The position numbers were made by a program, and so were the translations under genes. Source: Planotetraspora phitsanulokensis (GTDB lineage: Bacteria > Actinomycetota > Actinomycetes > Streptosporangiales > Streptosporangiaceae). From it: 64,000 bases of DNA. Positions 49,183 to 58,400 of this stretch are shown here, in pieces (position 1 is the first letter of the stretch; every line of letters begins with the position of its first letter). A model generated the notes under the pieces. The model made no database searches and had not been told where the DNA came from. It saw only the letters and a program-made list of their open reading frames with translations. The stretch lies in assembly GCF_016863295.1 (NCBI RefSeq), contig NZ_BOOP01000015.1, positions 124,001-188,000 of the forward strand, given 5' to 3'.

Positions 49183-49247
49183 CAGCCCGAAGTGTGACGC
49201 ACCCCCGCGGACCGCGCACCTCGATTTCGCCAGGCGTCACGTACGGC

Positions 49248-49280
49248 GGTGCCGCCGGGAGATCGACTCCCGGCGGCACC
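49248..49280 (-). terminator. Perfect 13-bp hairpin after third GH87-like gene
   Basis: GGTGCCGCCGGGA (49248-49260) pairs exactly with 49268-49280 around loop GATCGAC. It lies 36 bases past the stop of the minus-strand glucanase gene and upstream of the kptA promoter. Confidence 0.83.
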
Positions 49281-49315
49281 TGTCACCGAACGGCCGTCAG
49301 AGGGCCGTCAGAGGG

Positions 49316-52300
49316 CTACGGGTTCTGGACGATGGTGAAGGTGGACGTGGTGTTCTTGATGTTCTGAGCGTTGTTGCTCATCTGGAGGTTGTTGAAGGTC
49401 GCGGAGCCGACCGCCGGCCCCTGGCCCGCCTCCGGCATCTCGTTGACCCAGATGCCGAATCCGGACTTGGCGTCGAAGGCGTCGCCGCTCTTCTGCGCAC
49501 CCGTGATCGACACGTTCGTGAAGATCGTGTCCTTGACCGGGTTCTGCGGCTGCCCGCCGACGTAGTTCGTCTGGAACATGATGCCGCTGTAGGTCGGGTC
49601 CACGATGTCCACGTTGCTCACGCGGATGCCTTGGAACACCTTCGAAGCGGAGAAGATCCAGATTCCGGGGAAGGTCTGCGCGCCCCAGAAGTGACCGCCC
49701 GCGCGGACGATCGAGATGTTGTCGAACGTCGTGGGCGGGCTGGCGCCGAACCCGTTCATCGGGTACCCGAAGTCGAGCGAGCTGATCGTGATGCCCGAGT
49801 AGGTCAGGGTGTCGGCGATGTAGATGTTCTTGAACGTGTTGGCGTAGCCGCCGTAGACCGCGACACCGGCCGCACGCCAGGGCAGGATCGCCGTCAGGTT
49901 CTCGTAGACGTTGTTAATCTCATCGGCGCCTCCCGCGTCGATGGCCGAGAACAGCGCGAAGCTGTCATCGCCGGTCGTGCGAGCCTCGTTGTTGCTCACG
50001 AGGTTGCCGGTGCTGCCGTTGGTCATGTTGACGCCGTCCGCGAACGTGTCACGGATGCGGGAGTTCTTGATCGTGACGTTGTCGGTGTTCGCGCCCCAGT
50101 ACATGCAGACCGTGTGCTCGACCCAGACGTTGTCGATCGTCATGTTCGCGACGTTGGACCAGTTGAACACCTTGCCGGGGCCGTCGATGCGGGTGACGTA
50201 GTTGCCGAAGTAGGCGAAGCCGGAGAACGACGAGCCGTTCGCCGACGACTGCGCGTCGAAGCCGACGTCGGTGTTGTCCTGCGTCGTGGGCGCGTAGAAC
50301 CGCGTGTACCAGGGGCCCGCTCCGACGATCTTGAGGGCCTTGCCGTACACGTTGAACTTGCCCGTGGTCTGGTAGTCGCCGGTAGGCAGGTACACGCCGA
50401 CGAGGTTGGCGTCCTGGCGCGCCCTGTCGAGCGCGTTCTGCACGTCCTGGTGGGAGAAACCGGTCGGCACCGCGTAGTGGGCGGCGTCGGGGTTGGCGAT
50501 CGGCGAGACCTGCTCGAGGTCGATGAAGTCGATCGCGTAGTTGGTGGTGTTGGCGGCGTCCTTCTGCAGCCTGATCGTGCTGCCGGCCGGGACGGTGGTC
50601 CCGAGCAGGACGTTGGCCTCGTCGTAGATGTGACGCGGCCCCGCTGCCGGCGAGTTCTGCGGCCCGGTCTCGTTGCCGTACAGCCAGGCGTACTTGGACG
50701 TCAGGTTGATGGGCTTGAGGAAGGTGCCGTTGACGTAGATGTTCAGCGTGGAGTTGATGCCGCCGCCGCCAGCGGAGTCCGGGATGGAGAAGCGGGTGAC
50801 GAGGGTGTTGGTGCTCGCCTTGGTGGTGAACTCGACGTAGCTGCCGGTGCTGTTCAGCGTGACGGCCCTGCGGCCGGACGCCTCACCCGCGAGGGTGCCG
50901 ATGTCCCTGCTCGGGCCGACGACCTGCGCGCCGCCGCCGACGACGCCGCTCTCCGCCTCGTAGGTGTCGTACGGCATGTTCGCGCCCCGGCCGACGAAGA
51001 ACGGCTGGGAGAGGGTGTTGTTGCCCTGCTTGACCGGGAGCTCGTTGGCGTCGTTGGCCAGCACGGTCTTGACGGTGTACTTGCCGTTGGCGGCCGTCCA
51101 CGTCCCGAGGTTGACGGGGCTCGTGGTGGCGCCGGAGGCGATCGCACCGCTGTAGGAGCCAGTCAGCGTCCTGACGACGGTGCCCGAGTCGTTGGTGACG
51201 GTCAGGGTGATGCCGTGGGCGCCGCCGGCGGAGGCCACGGTGCCCTGGTTCTTGAGGGCGACGGAGAAGGTGACGACGTTGCCGCTCGCCGGGTTGCTGG
51301 GGGTCCAGCTCGCCGTCGGGACCAGGTCGGAGCTGTCGACGGGCCTGACGACCACCGAGGTCGGGCTGGCGAAGCTGTTGTTGGTCTCGTTCTGCTCGAT
51401 GACGCCGTTCGCCTCGTCGACCTTGGCGCTCAGCGCGTACGTGCCGGCGTCACGGGGACCGATGTTGGCGGAGACGGTGGTCGTGGCACCGGCGGCGAGT
51501 GCGCCGACGGACGCCGTGCCGACCTTCGTGGTGCCGAAGTAGAAGTTGACGTTCGTCGCGCCGGAGTCGGCGTTGCCCTGGTTCTTGACGGTCGCCGACA
51601 GGGTGACGGCGTCGGTCTCGACGGGGTTGGCGGGTGAGGAGGTCGCGCCCGTGATCGTGAGGTCGGGGTTGGGCGCCGCGGTGCCGAAGACCTGGAACTC
51701 GGCGACCTGCCCCGCCGGAGCACCGCTGTTGGAGGTGATCCGGATCTGGACGTCGGCGACCCGCCCGCTGACCGGGATCGTCACCGTGTTGCCCGACGAC
51801 GGACTGAAGCTGTACACCGTCGCCCCGGACAGGCTGGAGAACGCCGTCGCGCTCTGCTCCCGCCCGAGAACCTGAATGGTCTGCGTACGCGGCCCCCACG
51901 CACTGTCGGGGTTGAGCTTGACCACGACGCGGTTGATGTCGGCGTTGGCGCCCAACGCGACGGCCAGCGTGCTCGGGTAGGCCCCGCTCGCGCCCTCCCA
52001 GTAGGTCGCCACGTTGTCGTCGACGGCGTTGGCCGGCACGAACGTGAAGACCGAACCGGACGCGGTGACGGGCTTGCCGACGGCCAGGTTGGAACCGCCA
52101 CTGCCGCCGCTGCCGGTGCGGGTGACGGTGTTGCTGTCGGCCGACTGCTTGCCGGAGGCGTCCTTGGCCCGCACGGTGTAGGACACCGTGGCCGTGGTGG
52201 GCTGGGTGTCGGTGTAGGTCAGCACGTTGCCCGCGACACTGGCGCGCAGCGCCCCGTTGGCGTACACGTCGTACCCGGTCACGCCCACGTCGTCGGTGGA

Positions 52301-52903
52301 GGCGCCCCAGGTCAGCCTGATCTGCCCGGAGCCGGGTTCGGTGAACGACAGGTTCGACGGCGCACTCGGGGCCTGGGTGTCGCCCGTCACCGGGCCGTAC
52401 ACCTCGAACTCGGAGATCTGACCGGCCGGCCATCCGGTGTTGCCGGTGATGTTCAGCCGGACGTACCGGGTGGTGGTCGCGGTGAAGTTGATCGTCACCG
52501 TGTTGCCGGTCGCCGGGTTGAAGGTGTAGCCGGCCGAGCCCACCGTCGTGGTCGCCGGCGGATTGGAGGTGCCGGTCAGGACCGACAACGTCTGCGTCCT
52601 GGTGGCCCACGCGCTCGGGGAGGGGACCTTCAGGACGACCTGGTTCACGCTGACGGCCGAGCCGAGGTCCACCTGGATCCACTGCGGGAAGGCGTTGTTG
52701 GCGCTTTCCCAGTAGGTGTTCTGGTTGCCGTCGTTGGCGTTGCCCGCCTGGTAGACGTCCGCGAAACTGCTCGCCGTGACGGTCTTGCCGGCCGCCAGGT
52801 TCGGACCCGCGGCCGAGGCCGGCAACACCGGTCCCGCCAAAACGAGCAGACCGGCCGCGAGCAACGCCGCGACCAGCCGTAACCCTGATTTCTTGCTTTT
52901 CAT
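49316..52903 (-). CDS. Large secreted multimodular GH87-like enzyme
   Basis: About 1195 aa from the ATG at 52903. A signal peptide (1-31) precedes F5/8C module 1 (about 33-175; NTYWESANNAFPQ, GNTGWPAGQISEFEVYG) and a fibronectin III module (about 178-265). Then come F5/8C module 2 (about 268-405), two CARDB-like domains (about 410-630; VKNQGNADSGA, LKNQGTVASAG), a CBM35-like module (about 635-800; YEAESGVVGGG, EASGRRAV) and a beta-helix (about 805-1190). Asp956, Asp979 and Asp980 (ADGVNMTNG...RTTGDDSFAL) keep the GH87 spacing, although the His after DGxN is lost. Its binding modules resemble those of the enzyme at 15132. It likely attacks alpha-1,3-glucan-type polymers. Confidence 0.78.
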   Translation of the reverse strand: MKSKKSGLRLVAALLAAGLLVLAGPVLPASAAGPNLAAGKTVTASSFADVYQAGNANDGNQNTYWESANNAFPQWIQVDLGSAVSVNQVVLKVPSPSAWATRTQTLSVLTGTSNPPATTTVGSAGYTFNPATGNTVTINFTATTTRYVRLNITGNTGWPAGQISEFEVYGPVTGDTQAPSAPSNLSFTEPGSGQIRLTWGASTDDVGVTGYDVYANGALRASVAGNVLTYTDTQPTTATVSYTVRAKDASGKQSADSNTVTRTGSGGSGGSNLAVGKPVTASGSVFTFVPANAVDDNVATYWEGASGAYPSTLAVALGANADINRVVVKLNPDSAWGPRTQTIQVLGREQSATAFSSLSGATVYSFSPSSGNTVTIPVSGRVADVQIRITSNSGAPAGQVAEFQVFGTAAPNPDLTITGATSSPANPVETDAVTLSATVKNQGNADSGATNVNFYFGTTKVGTASVGALAAGATTTVSANIGPRDAGTYALSAKVDEANGVIEQNETNNSFASPTSVVVRPVDSSDLVPTASWTPSNPASGNVVTFSVALKNQGTVASAGGAHGITLTVTNDSGTVVRTLTGSYSGAIASGATTSPVNLGTWTAANGKYTVKTVLANDANELPVKQGNNTLSQPFFVGRGANMPYDTYEAESGVVGGGAQVVGPSRDIGTLAGEASGRRAVTLNSTGSYVEFTTKASTNTLVTRFSIPDSAGGGGINSTLNIYVNGTFLKPINLTSKYAWLYGNETGPQNSPAAGPRHIYDEANVLLGTTVPAGSTIRLQKDAANTTNYAIDFIDLEQVSPIANPDAAHYAVPTGFSHQDVQNALDRARQDANLVGVYLPTGDYQTTGKFNVYGKALKIVGAGPWYTRFYAPTTQDNTDVGFDAQSSANGSSFSGFAYFGNYVTRIDGPGKVFNWSNVANMTIDNVWVEHTVCMYWGANTDNVTIKNSRIRDTFADGVNMTNGSTGNLVSNNEARTTGDDSFALFSAIDAGGADEINNVYENLTAILPWRAAGVAVYGGYANTFKNIYIADTLTYSGITISSLDFGYPMNGFGASPPTTFDNISIVRAGGHFWGAQTFPGIWIFSASKVFQGIRVSNVDIVDPTYSGIMFQTNYVGGQPQNPVKDTIFTNVSITGAQKSGDAFDAKSGFGIWVNEMPEAGQGPAVGSATFNNLQMSNNAQNIKNTTSTFTIVQNP

Positions 52904-53468
52904 CGCGTTTCTCAATCTCTCGTCTGGAACGACAGGGAGTGGCGGGGAGACCGCGATCTCCACGCGCGACGCACGCGGCCGAGCCGGTCAGCGTGACTCC
53001 GGGGGGCGCCGAACGCCCGCCGAGCGCTGTGAGCTGGCGGGGAGCGTGCGGGCACTGCCAATGCCGACATCACCGAAGGCCTCTCCGTGGATGGGCCGGG
53101 GCGGATGCACGGACGCAGTGCTTTCCTGCCGCAAGTTGCGAAAGATTGCAGAGAAACTAACAGGGCTTTGATGGGATCTTGCACCGGACTGGCCAAATGT
53201 TACATATGTGCTACGGCGTCGTCAACGGCTGGACAAGACCGATGTCAGCACAACTCGATAAGGGGAATCGGACCACGTCGGGAGCCGTGTCTCCGACCGC
53301 CTCCATGCCGATGCCATATATCGGCGCGTTACGACGGGGCCGTGCGACGGCGTGCGCACTCGGCGCACCGAAGTTCACCCGCGCCGCATTCGCCGCACAC
53401 TCATACGCGGCGCGCCGGATTCGCCGTTTCCGCTCTCTCTGGCGCAATTATGAGCAAGCACTTATCGG
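52904..53468. promoter_or_regulatory. 565-base gap: promoter side of third GH87-like gene; otherwise no recognised content
   Basis: No convincing gene: the open frames present are Arg-rich and lack ribosome sites. CGAAAGATTGCAG at 53139-53151 matches 12 of 13 bases of a word upstream of the second GH87-like gene, and GCAAGTTGC just before it adds inverted TTGC/GCAA half-sites, so an operator is plausible. From about 53110 to 53470 the base composition is noticeably less GC-rich than the genes on either side. Confidence 0.45.
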
Positions 53469-54851
53469 TTAATTAGTCCGGCCGAATTCCGGTGGCGGAC
53501 CCTCGTGGCCGGACGCCGCCCAGACCATCACGTCCTCGATGTGCCAGAGCATCGCCTCGGCGACGTCCCCCCAGCCGGTGTCCTCGTGCCACGCGAGGGT
53601 GAGCAGCGCTCCGGAGACCCGGTGCTGGACGGTGAGGATGTACCGCGAGCCGCCGGGCCGTGGCGGCGAGTACCGCACGACCCCCTGGTGGGCCGGGTCC
53701 CCGAACGGGAAGCCGTCCCTTCCCCATGCCCTGCTGTTGGCCGCGCTTCCGACGAGCGCGTTGTCGATGTAGTTGAACCGGGCGGAACTCGCTCCGGTGC
53801 CGCGCAGGCTTCCGAGCACGTCGTCCTCGAGTGGTCCCGCCACGCCGGGGTCGAAGTTGGCGAAACGGTGGCCTTGCAGCTGGCGGGCGGCGCACACGGC
53901 GAGCCTGTCCCGGTAGGCGCCCTCGCGGGGGCCGGGCACGACGACCGGCACCGGCATCACGGCCTTGCGCACCGATCCCTGGAGGGCCGCGGAGAGCCGG
54001 TTGGCGGACAGGGCGAAGACCCCTGTTGTGGGCGCCTCCTCCGCCTCGCACACCGCGGCCCCGAAGGCGAGGAGGTATCCGGTCGAGACCGGCGTCCCCG
54101 CGGCCTTGGCGACGGCCTCCGCCGCCTGCGCCACCCGGCGTGAGGCCAGCCGGCAGGTGTGCAACATGGGGAGGTCGTCACGCTTCACGGCCTTCGGGGA
54201 CCAGCCGCCGAGCGAGTCCCGGAGAGTGACCAGTTGCCGCCGCCAGTGGGTGCGGGCCCGCTCCTGGTGGCGCGCGCCGGCGGCCCCCTGCTCCCACAGG
54301 GCGGTGTCGAGGGGTTGCTCGACGCTCTCCAGCGGGCCGCCGAACGGCTCGCGCCCCTTCACCCTCGCCCTGATCGCCCGTTCGAGGTCGCGGCAGAGCA
54401 CGCGCATGCCCCAGCCGTCCACGGCGGAGTGGTCGACGACCACGCCGATGCGCCGGACGCGGCCTCCCGCGGTCAGCAGGACGAACAGGACGGGCCACTG
54501 CGCGTGCAACCGGAACGAGGTGCGCGCGGCCGCCTGGAACGCCTCGCCTCCGGGCTCGCCGGGGTCACCGGGTTCGTCCGGGGTCACCCGGATCACCTCG
54601 GCCAGGCGCTCGCCGACCGAGCAGACGTCCTGCCGGTTCGCGCGCACGATGTGCGAACGCAGGCCCTCATGGCGGACGAGCAGATCGGCGATGCCCGCCG
54701 TGACGTCTCCCTGGGCGAGGTCGTGACCGGGCAAGATCGCGCTGAAGTTGGCCTCGAACGACCATTCGCTGTCGGAATCGGCGCCGAGGTCCTCGAACCA
54801 TTCACGCTGGGCCCAGTTGAGGCGCCCACCTCGTTCAACGGTGATTGACAT
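53469..54851 (-). CDS. Stand-alone condensation-domain-superfamily protein
   Basis: About 460 aa from the ATG at 54851 with GGGGAGGG upstream. The layout follows NRPS condensation domains and related acyltransferases: an N-terminal LNWAQREWFEDLG, the catalytic-type VVDHSAVDGWGM (a DHxxxDG form of HHxxxDG), then TGVFALSANRL and FNYIDNALVG in the second half. It has no adenylation or carrier domain. It may join or release a building block in trans, possibly on the free carrier protein encoded divergently at 55081, or serve as an acyltransferase for the NRPS product. It is divergent from the synthetase genes. Confidence 0.78.
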   Translation of the reverse strand: MSITVERGGRLNWAQREWFEDLGADSDSEWSFEANFSAILPGHDLAQGDVTAGIADLLVRHEGLRSHIVRANRQDVCSVGERLAEVIRVTPDEPGDPGEPGGEAFQAAARTSFRLHAQWPVLFVLLTAGGRVRRIGVVVDHSAVDGWGMRVLCRDLERAIRARVKGREPFGGPLESVEQPLDTALWEQGAAGARHQERARTHWRRQLVTLRDSLGGWSPKAVKRDDLPMLHTCRLASRRVAQAAEAVAKAAGTPVSTGYLLAFGAAVCEAEEAPTTGVFALSANRLSAALQGSVRKAVMPVPVVVPGPREGAYRDRLAVCAARQLQGHRFANFDPGVAGPLEDDVLGSLRGTGASSARFNYIDNALVGSAANSRAWGRDGFPFGDPAHQGVVRYSPPRPGGSRYILTVQHRVSGALLTLAWHEDTGWGDVAEAMLWHIEDVMVWAASGHEGPPPEFGRTN

Positions 54852-55080
54852 GCCGCCCTCCCCGCTCGCAAGCGATGGGAGATTAATATCGGGATATTGC
54901 AAGGATGTATATAACCATGTCAGTCTTCCACCGAGATTATTGCGGCTTGCGCATCTGATATTGCGCCGGACCGTCGACGGTCTCGTCCGATATGCCATTT
55001 CGCGGCTGTTCAGAACCCCTGCCGCGCGCCGTATCCAGGACGGGGGTCCTGGCCAGATCGGGGAGCCTGCCATTCACGAC
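54852..55080. promoter_or_regulatory. Divergent control region of the NRPS cluster
   Basis: A 229-base gap, A/T-rich from 54880 to 54960. It contains GATATTGC at 54892, TTATTGCGGCTTGCGC at 54940-54955 and GATATTGCG at 54957-54965. These resemble the TATTGCGACTTG word upstream of the GH87-like gene at 15132, which may be chance or a shared regulator. Both NRPS-side transcripts should start here. Confidence 0.45.
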
Positions 55081-55353
55081 ATGAGAAAGCCTCAGAGTCA
55101 GGCGAACGGGGTGGCGGACGCCGCCGAACGGGGAGAAGATCTCGTCGAGCAGGTGCGCCGGATCTGGGAGGAGGTCCTGGGGATCTCCCCCATCGACACC
55201 GACGACGACCTCTTCGATCTAGGAGGGCACTCGCTGACCATCACCCAGATCATCGCGAGGATGCGCAAGCGGCTCGGTGTCGAGGTGCCCCTGGACGTCT
55301 TCTTCGACGAGCCCACCATCGCCGGCGTGGTCGATGCGGTCCGGAACGGCTGA
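55081..55353 (+). CDS. Free peptidyl/acyl carrier protein
   Basis: About 90 aa from the ATG at 55081. A single carrier domain: EQVRRIWEEVLGISPIDTDD, then DLFDLGGHSLTITQIIARM, with the phosphopantetheine-bearing Ser in GGHSL, and VPLDVFFDEPTIAGVVDAV. It has no attached adenylation domain, so a separate enzyme must load it. It could present the starter unit to the first condensation domain of the synthetase downstream, or a modified amino acid. The ATG lacks a strong ribosome site. Confidence 0.88.
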   Translation: MRKPQSQANGVADAAERGEDLVEQVRRIWEEVLGISPIDTDDDLFDLGGHSLTITQIIARMRKRLGVEVPLDVFFDEPTIAGVVDAVRNG

Positions 55354-55379
55354 CCCGCCGCCCGGACGGTCCGCCGGAC

Positions 55380-55478
55380 ATGACGCGTCACCCCACCCGC
55401 ACGTTCGACTTCACCCGCACGTTCGAGTCCACCGGCACGCTCAGGTTCACCGGCACGCTCAGGGAGGCGTTGCGATGA
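55380..55478 (+). CDS. Possible 32-aa leader ORF of hexapeptide repeats, overlapping the NRPS start
   Basis: An ATG at 55380 opens 32 codons ending in TGA at 55476-55478, so its stop overlaps the synthetase ATG (ATGA). The peptide consists of four six-residue units (TRTFDF, TRTFES, TGTLRF, TGTLRE). Four 18-bp DNA repeats encode it. The ribosome site is weak. It could be a translational coupler for the synthetase, a real micropeptide, or an accident of repeat expansion. No homologue is known to me. Confidence 0.35.
   Translation: MTRHPTRTFDFTRTFESTGTLRFTGTLREALR
55395..55466 (+). repeat. Four tandem 18-bp units in the NRPS leader
   Basis: Units at 55395, 55413, 55431 and 55449 follow the pattern ACC(C/G)GCACG(T/C)TC(G/A)N5. 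Units 1 and 2, and units 3 and 4, are most alike, suggesting successive doubling. The last unit contains the AGGGAGG ribosome site of the synthetase. Confidence 0.88.
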
Positions 55479-58400
55479 CCGGGTTGACCCTCGCCCAGGA
55501 ACGGCTGTGGATCCTCCACCGCCTCGACCCCGACGACGCCTCCTACAACCTGCCGTTGATGTTGCGGGTGCGGGGCGCGCTGAACACCGAGGCGCTCGAG
55601 CGCGCGCTCGAGGTCGTCCTCGACCGGCACGAGATGTTGCGCTGCCGATTCGCCGAGCGCGGCGGCACGCCGGTGCGTTTGCCGGCAAGCCCGGCCCAGG
55701 TCGAACTCGTCGACTGCGCGGACGTCGAAGAGGCCCGGGCGTTCACGGGGGCGATGGCGGGCCGGCCCTTCGACCTCGAACGCGGGCCGATGATCCGCGT
55801 GGCCCTGCTCACGCTCGCCCCCGAGGACCACGTCCTGGCCGTCGTCGTGCACCACATCGTGGCGGACGGCTGGTCGCTCCAGGTGCTGAGACGGGACATC
55901 TCGGACGTGTACGCCGCGTTCGACGCGGGCAAGCCGTCGCCGCTCGCGCCGCTGCCGATGAGCTACGACGACCACGTGAGCCGGCGGCGGGAGAACGCGG
56001 GCGACGAGGCCGGGGCGGCCTACTGGGTCTCGGCGCTGGCCGGATCCCAGCCGCTGGAACTGCCCGCCGACCGCCCCCGGCCGCCGGTGCGCTCGGGCCG
56101 GGGCGACCACATCGACTTCGAGGTGCCCGGCGACCTGCTCGACCGGCTCGAGCGCGTCGCCCGCGCGGAACGCTGCACGCTCTTCATGGTGCTGCTGACG
56201 GCCTTCCAGGTGATCCTCGCCCGGCACAGCGGCCGGCAGGACATCTGCGTCGGGACCCCGACAGGCGGCAGGGACCTCGTCGAGGCGGAGCCCATGGTCG
56301 GGTACTTCGCGCAGATGCTGGTCCTGCGCGGCGATCTCAGCGGCGACCCGTCCTTCCGCGACCTTTTGCGGGCGACGCGCCGCCGCGTCCTCGGGGCGCT
56401 CACCCACGCCGACGTCCCGCTGGAACGGATCCTCACCGAGCTTCAGGTCGAACGCGACCCGAGCAGGACGCCGCTGTTCCAGGCGCTGTTCAACTTCCTG
56501 CGCGAGGAGCACGAGGGACCGGGGCTCGGCGACGCCCGCATCGAGCCCTTCGACCATCCCTTCGCGCAGTCCAGGACCGACATCTCGCTGGACATCGTGC
56601 AGAAGCCCTCGGGCACCTCCGCCATGCTCACCTTCGACGACGCGCTCTTCTCACGGGCGGGCGTCGAACGGATGCGCAGGCACCTGCTCACGCTGCTCGC
56701 CGACATCGCCGCCCGTCCCGGTGCCCGGATCGGCGAGCTGGAGCTGATCGACGACGATGAACGGGCCGACCTGCTCGACCGGTGGAACGACACCGCGGTC
56801 CCGTCCGCACCCGTGCCGGTGCTCGAGCGGTTCGGCACGCAGGTCGCCCGCACGCCCCACGCGGTCGCGGTCGCCTGCGAGGGCGTCGAGCTCACCTACG
56901 CCGAACTCGACGCGCGCTCCCGCCGGATCGCCGCCCTTCTCGCCGGGTCAGGACTCCGCGGCGGGCTGGTGGCCGTCTGCCTGCGCCGCTCCGCCGACAT
57001 GATCGCGGCGCTGTTCGCCGCCTGGCGGGCGGGTGCGGCCTACCTGCCGATCGACCCCGAGCATCCGCGCAACCGGATCGCTCTCGTCCTGGACGACTCG
57101 CGGGCCGGCCGCGTGCTCACCGATCGCGAGCTCGCCGGCCTGTTCCCCGAAGACCGGGTGCTGCTCGTCGAGGACGCCGACGCCGGGCATGCCGCCGACC
57201 TCGACGCGGACGCGCCGGAACCGGCCGACATGGAGCGGGCCGCCTACGTGCTCTACACGTCGGGCTCGACCGGGCGCCCCAAGGGAGTGGCGGTGCCGCA
57301 CCGGGCTCTGGCGCGCTTCCTGGACGCGATGGCCGGGATCCTCGGCGAGCAGGAGGACCGCACGTGGCTCGCGCTCACGTCGCTCTCCTTCGACATCTCC
57401 GCCCTGGAGATCTTCCTGCCGCTGACGCGCGGCGGACGGGTGGAGATCGCCCCAGACCACCTGCTGCGTGACGGGCCCGCGCTGACCCGGCTGATCGACG
57501 CGACGGGCGTCACGAACGTCCAGGCGACGCCGTCCGGGTGGCGCATGCTCGCCGAGGCGGGGCTGCGCGACACCCGGCTGGACGCGCTCGTCGGCGGCGA
57601 GGCGCTGCCCCTCCCGCTCGCCGCCGACCTGCGCGCGCGGGTGCGCAGGCTCGTCAACATGTACGGCCCGACCGAGACCACGATCTGGTCGTCGTTCTGG
57701 GAGGTGCCGGAGCACCCTGAGGAGGTCACGATCGGCGGCCCGATCGCGGGCACCCGGCTGCACGTCCTGGACGACCGGGGCGCGCCGGCGCCCGTCGGCG
57801 TGCCCGGCGAGCTGTGCATCGCGGGCGACGGAGTGGCCCTCGGCTACCTCGGCCGTCCGTCGCTCACCGCCGAACGGTTCGTGCCCGACCCGTACGGGCC
57901 GCCCGGCTCTCGCCTCTATCGCACGGGCGACAGGGTCAGGCGGCTGCCCGACGGCCGGGTCGTCTTCCTCGGGCGCGACGACGGCCAGGTGAAGCTGCGC
58001 GGCCACCGGGTGGAACTGGGGGAGATCGAGTCGGTCCTCGAGGCGCATCCGGGCGTCCGCGCCGCCGCCGTCGTCGTCAGGAACGACGCGCTGGTGGCCT
58101 TCGTGGTGGGCGACGCCCCCGACCTGGCGGCCCACGCCGCGGCGGCGCTGCCGCCGTACATGGTCCCGGCGGTGGTCGTGGAGATGGACGCCCTGCCGCT
58201 CACGCCGAACGGCAAGGTGGACCGGCTCGCCCTGCCGTCGTCGGTCGCGGTCCGCCCTACGGTCGCACCCGTGCGGACCCCGCCCCGCACGTGGGCGGAG
58301 CGGCGGGTCGCCGCCGTCTTCGCCGAGGTGCTGGGGGTCGAGGAGGTCGGCGCGGAGGACGACTTCTTCGCGCTCGGCGGCCATTCGCTGCTGGCCGCCA

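Noticed and set aside
53211-53447. 78-codon minus-strand frame in the gap before the NRPS cluster
   Set aside because: Arg/Ala-rich, no ribosome site, no family resemblance.
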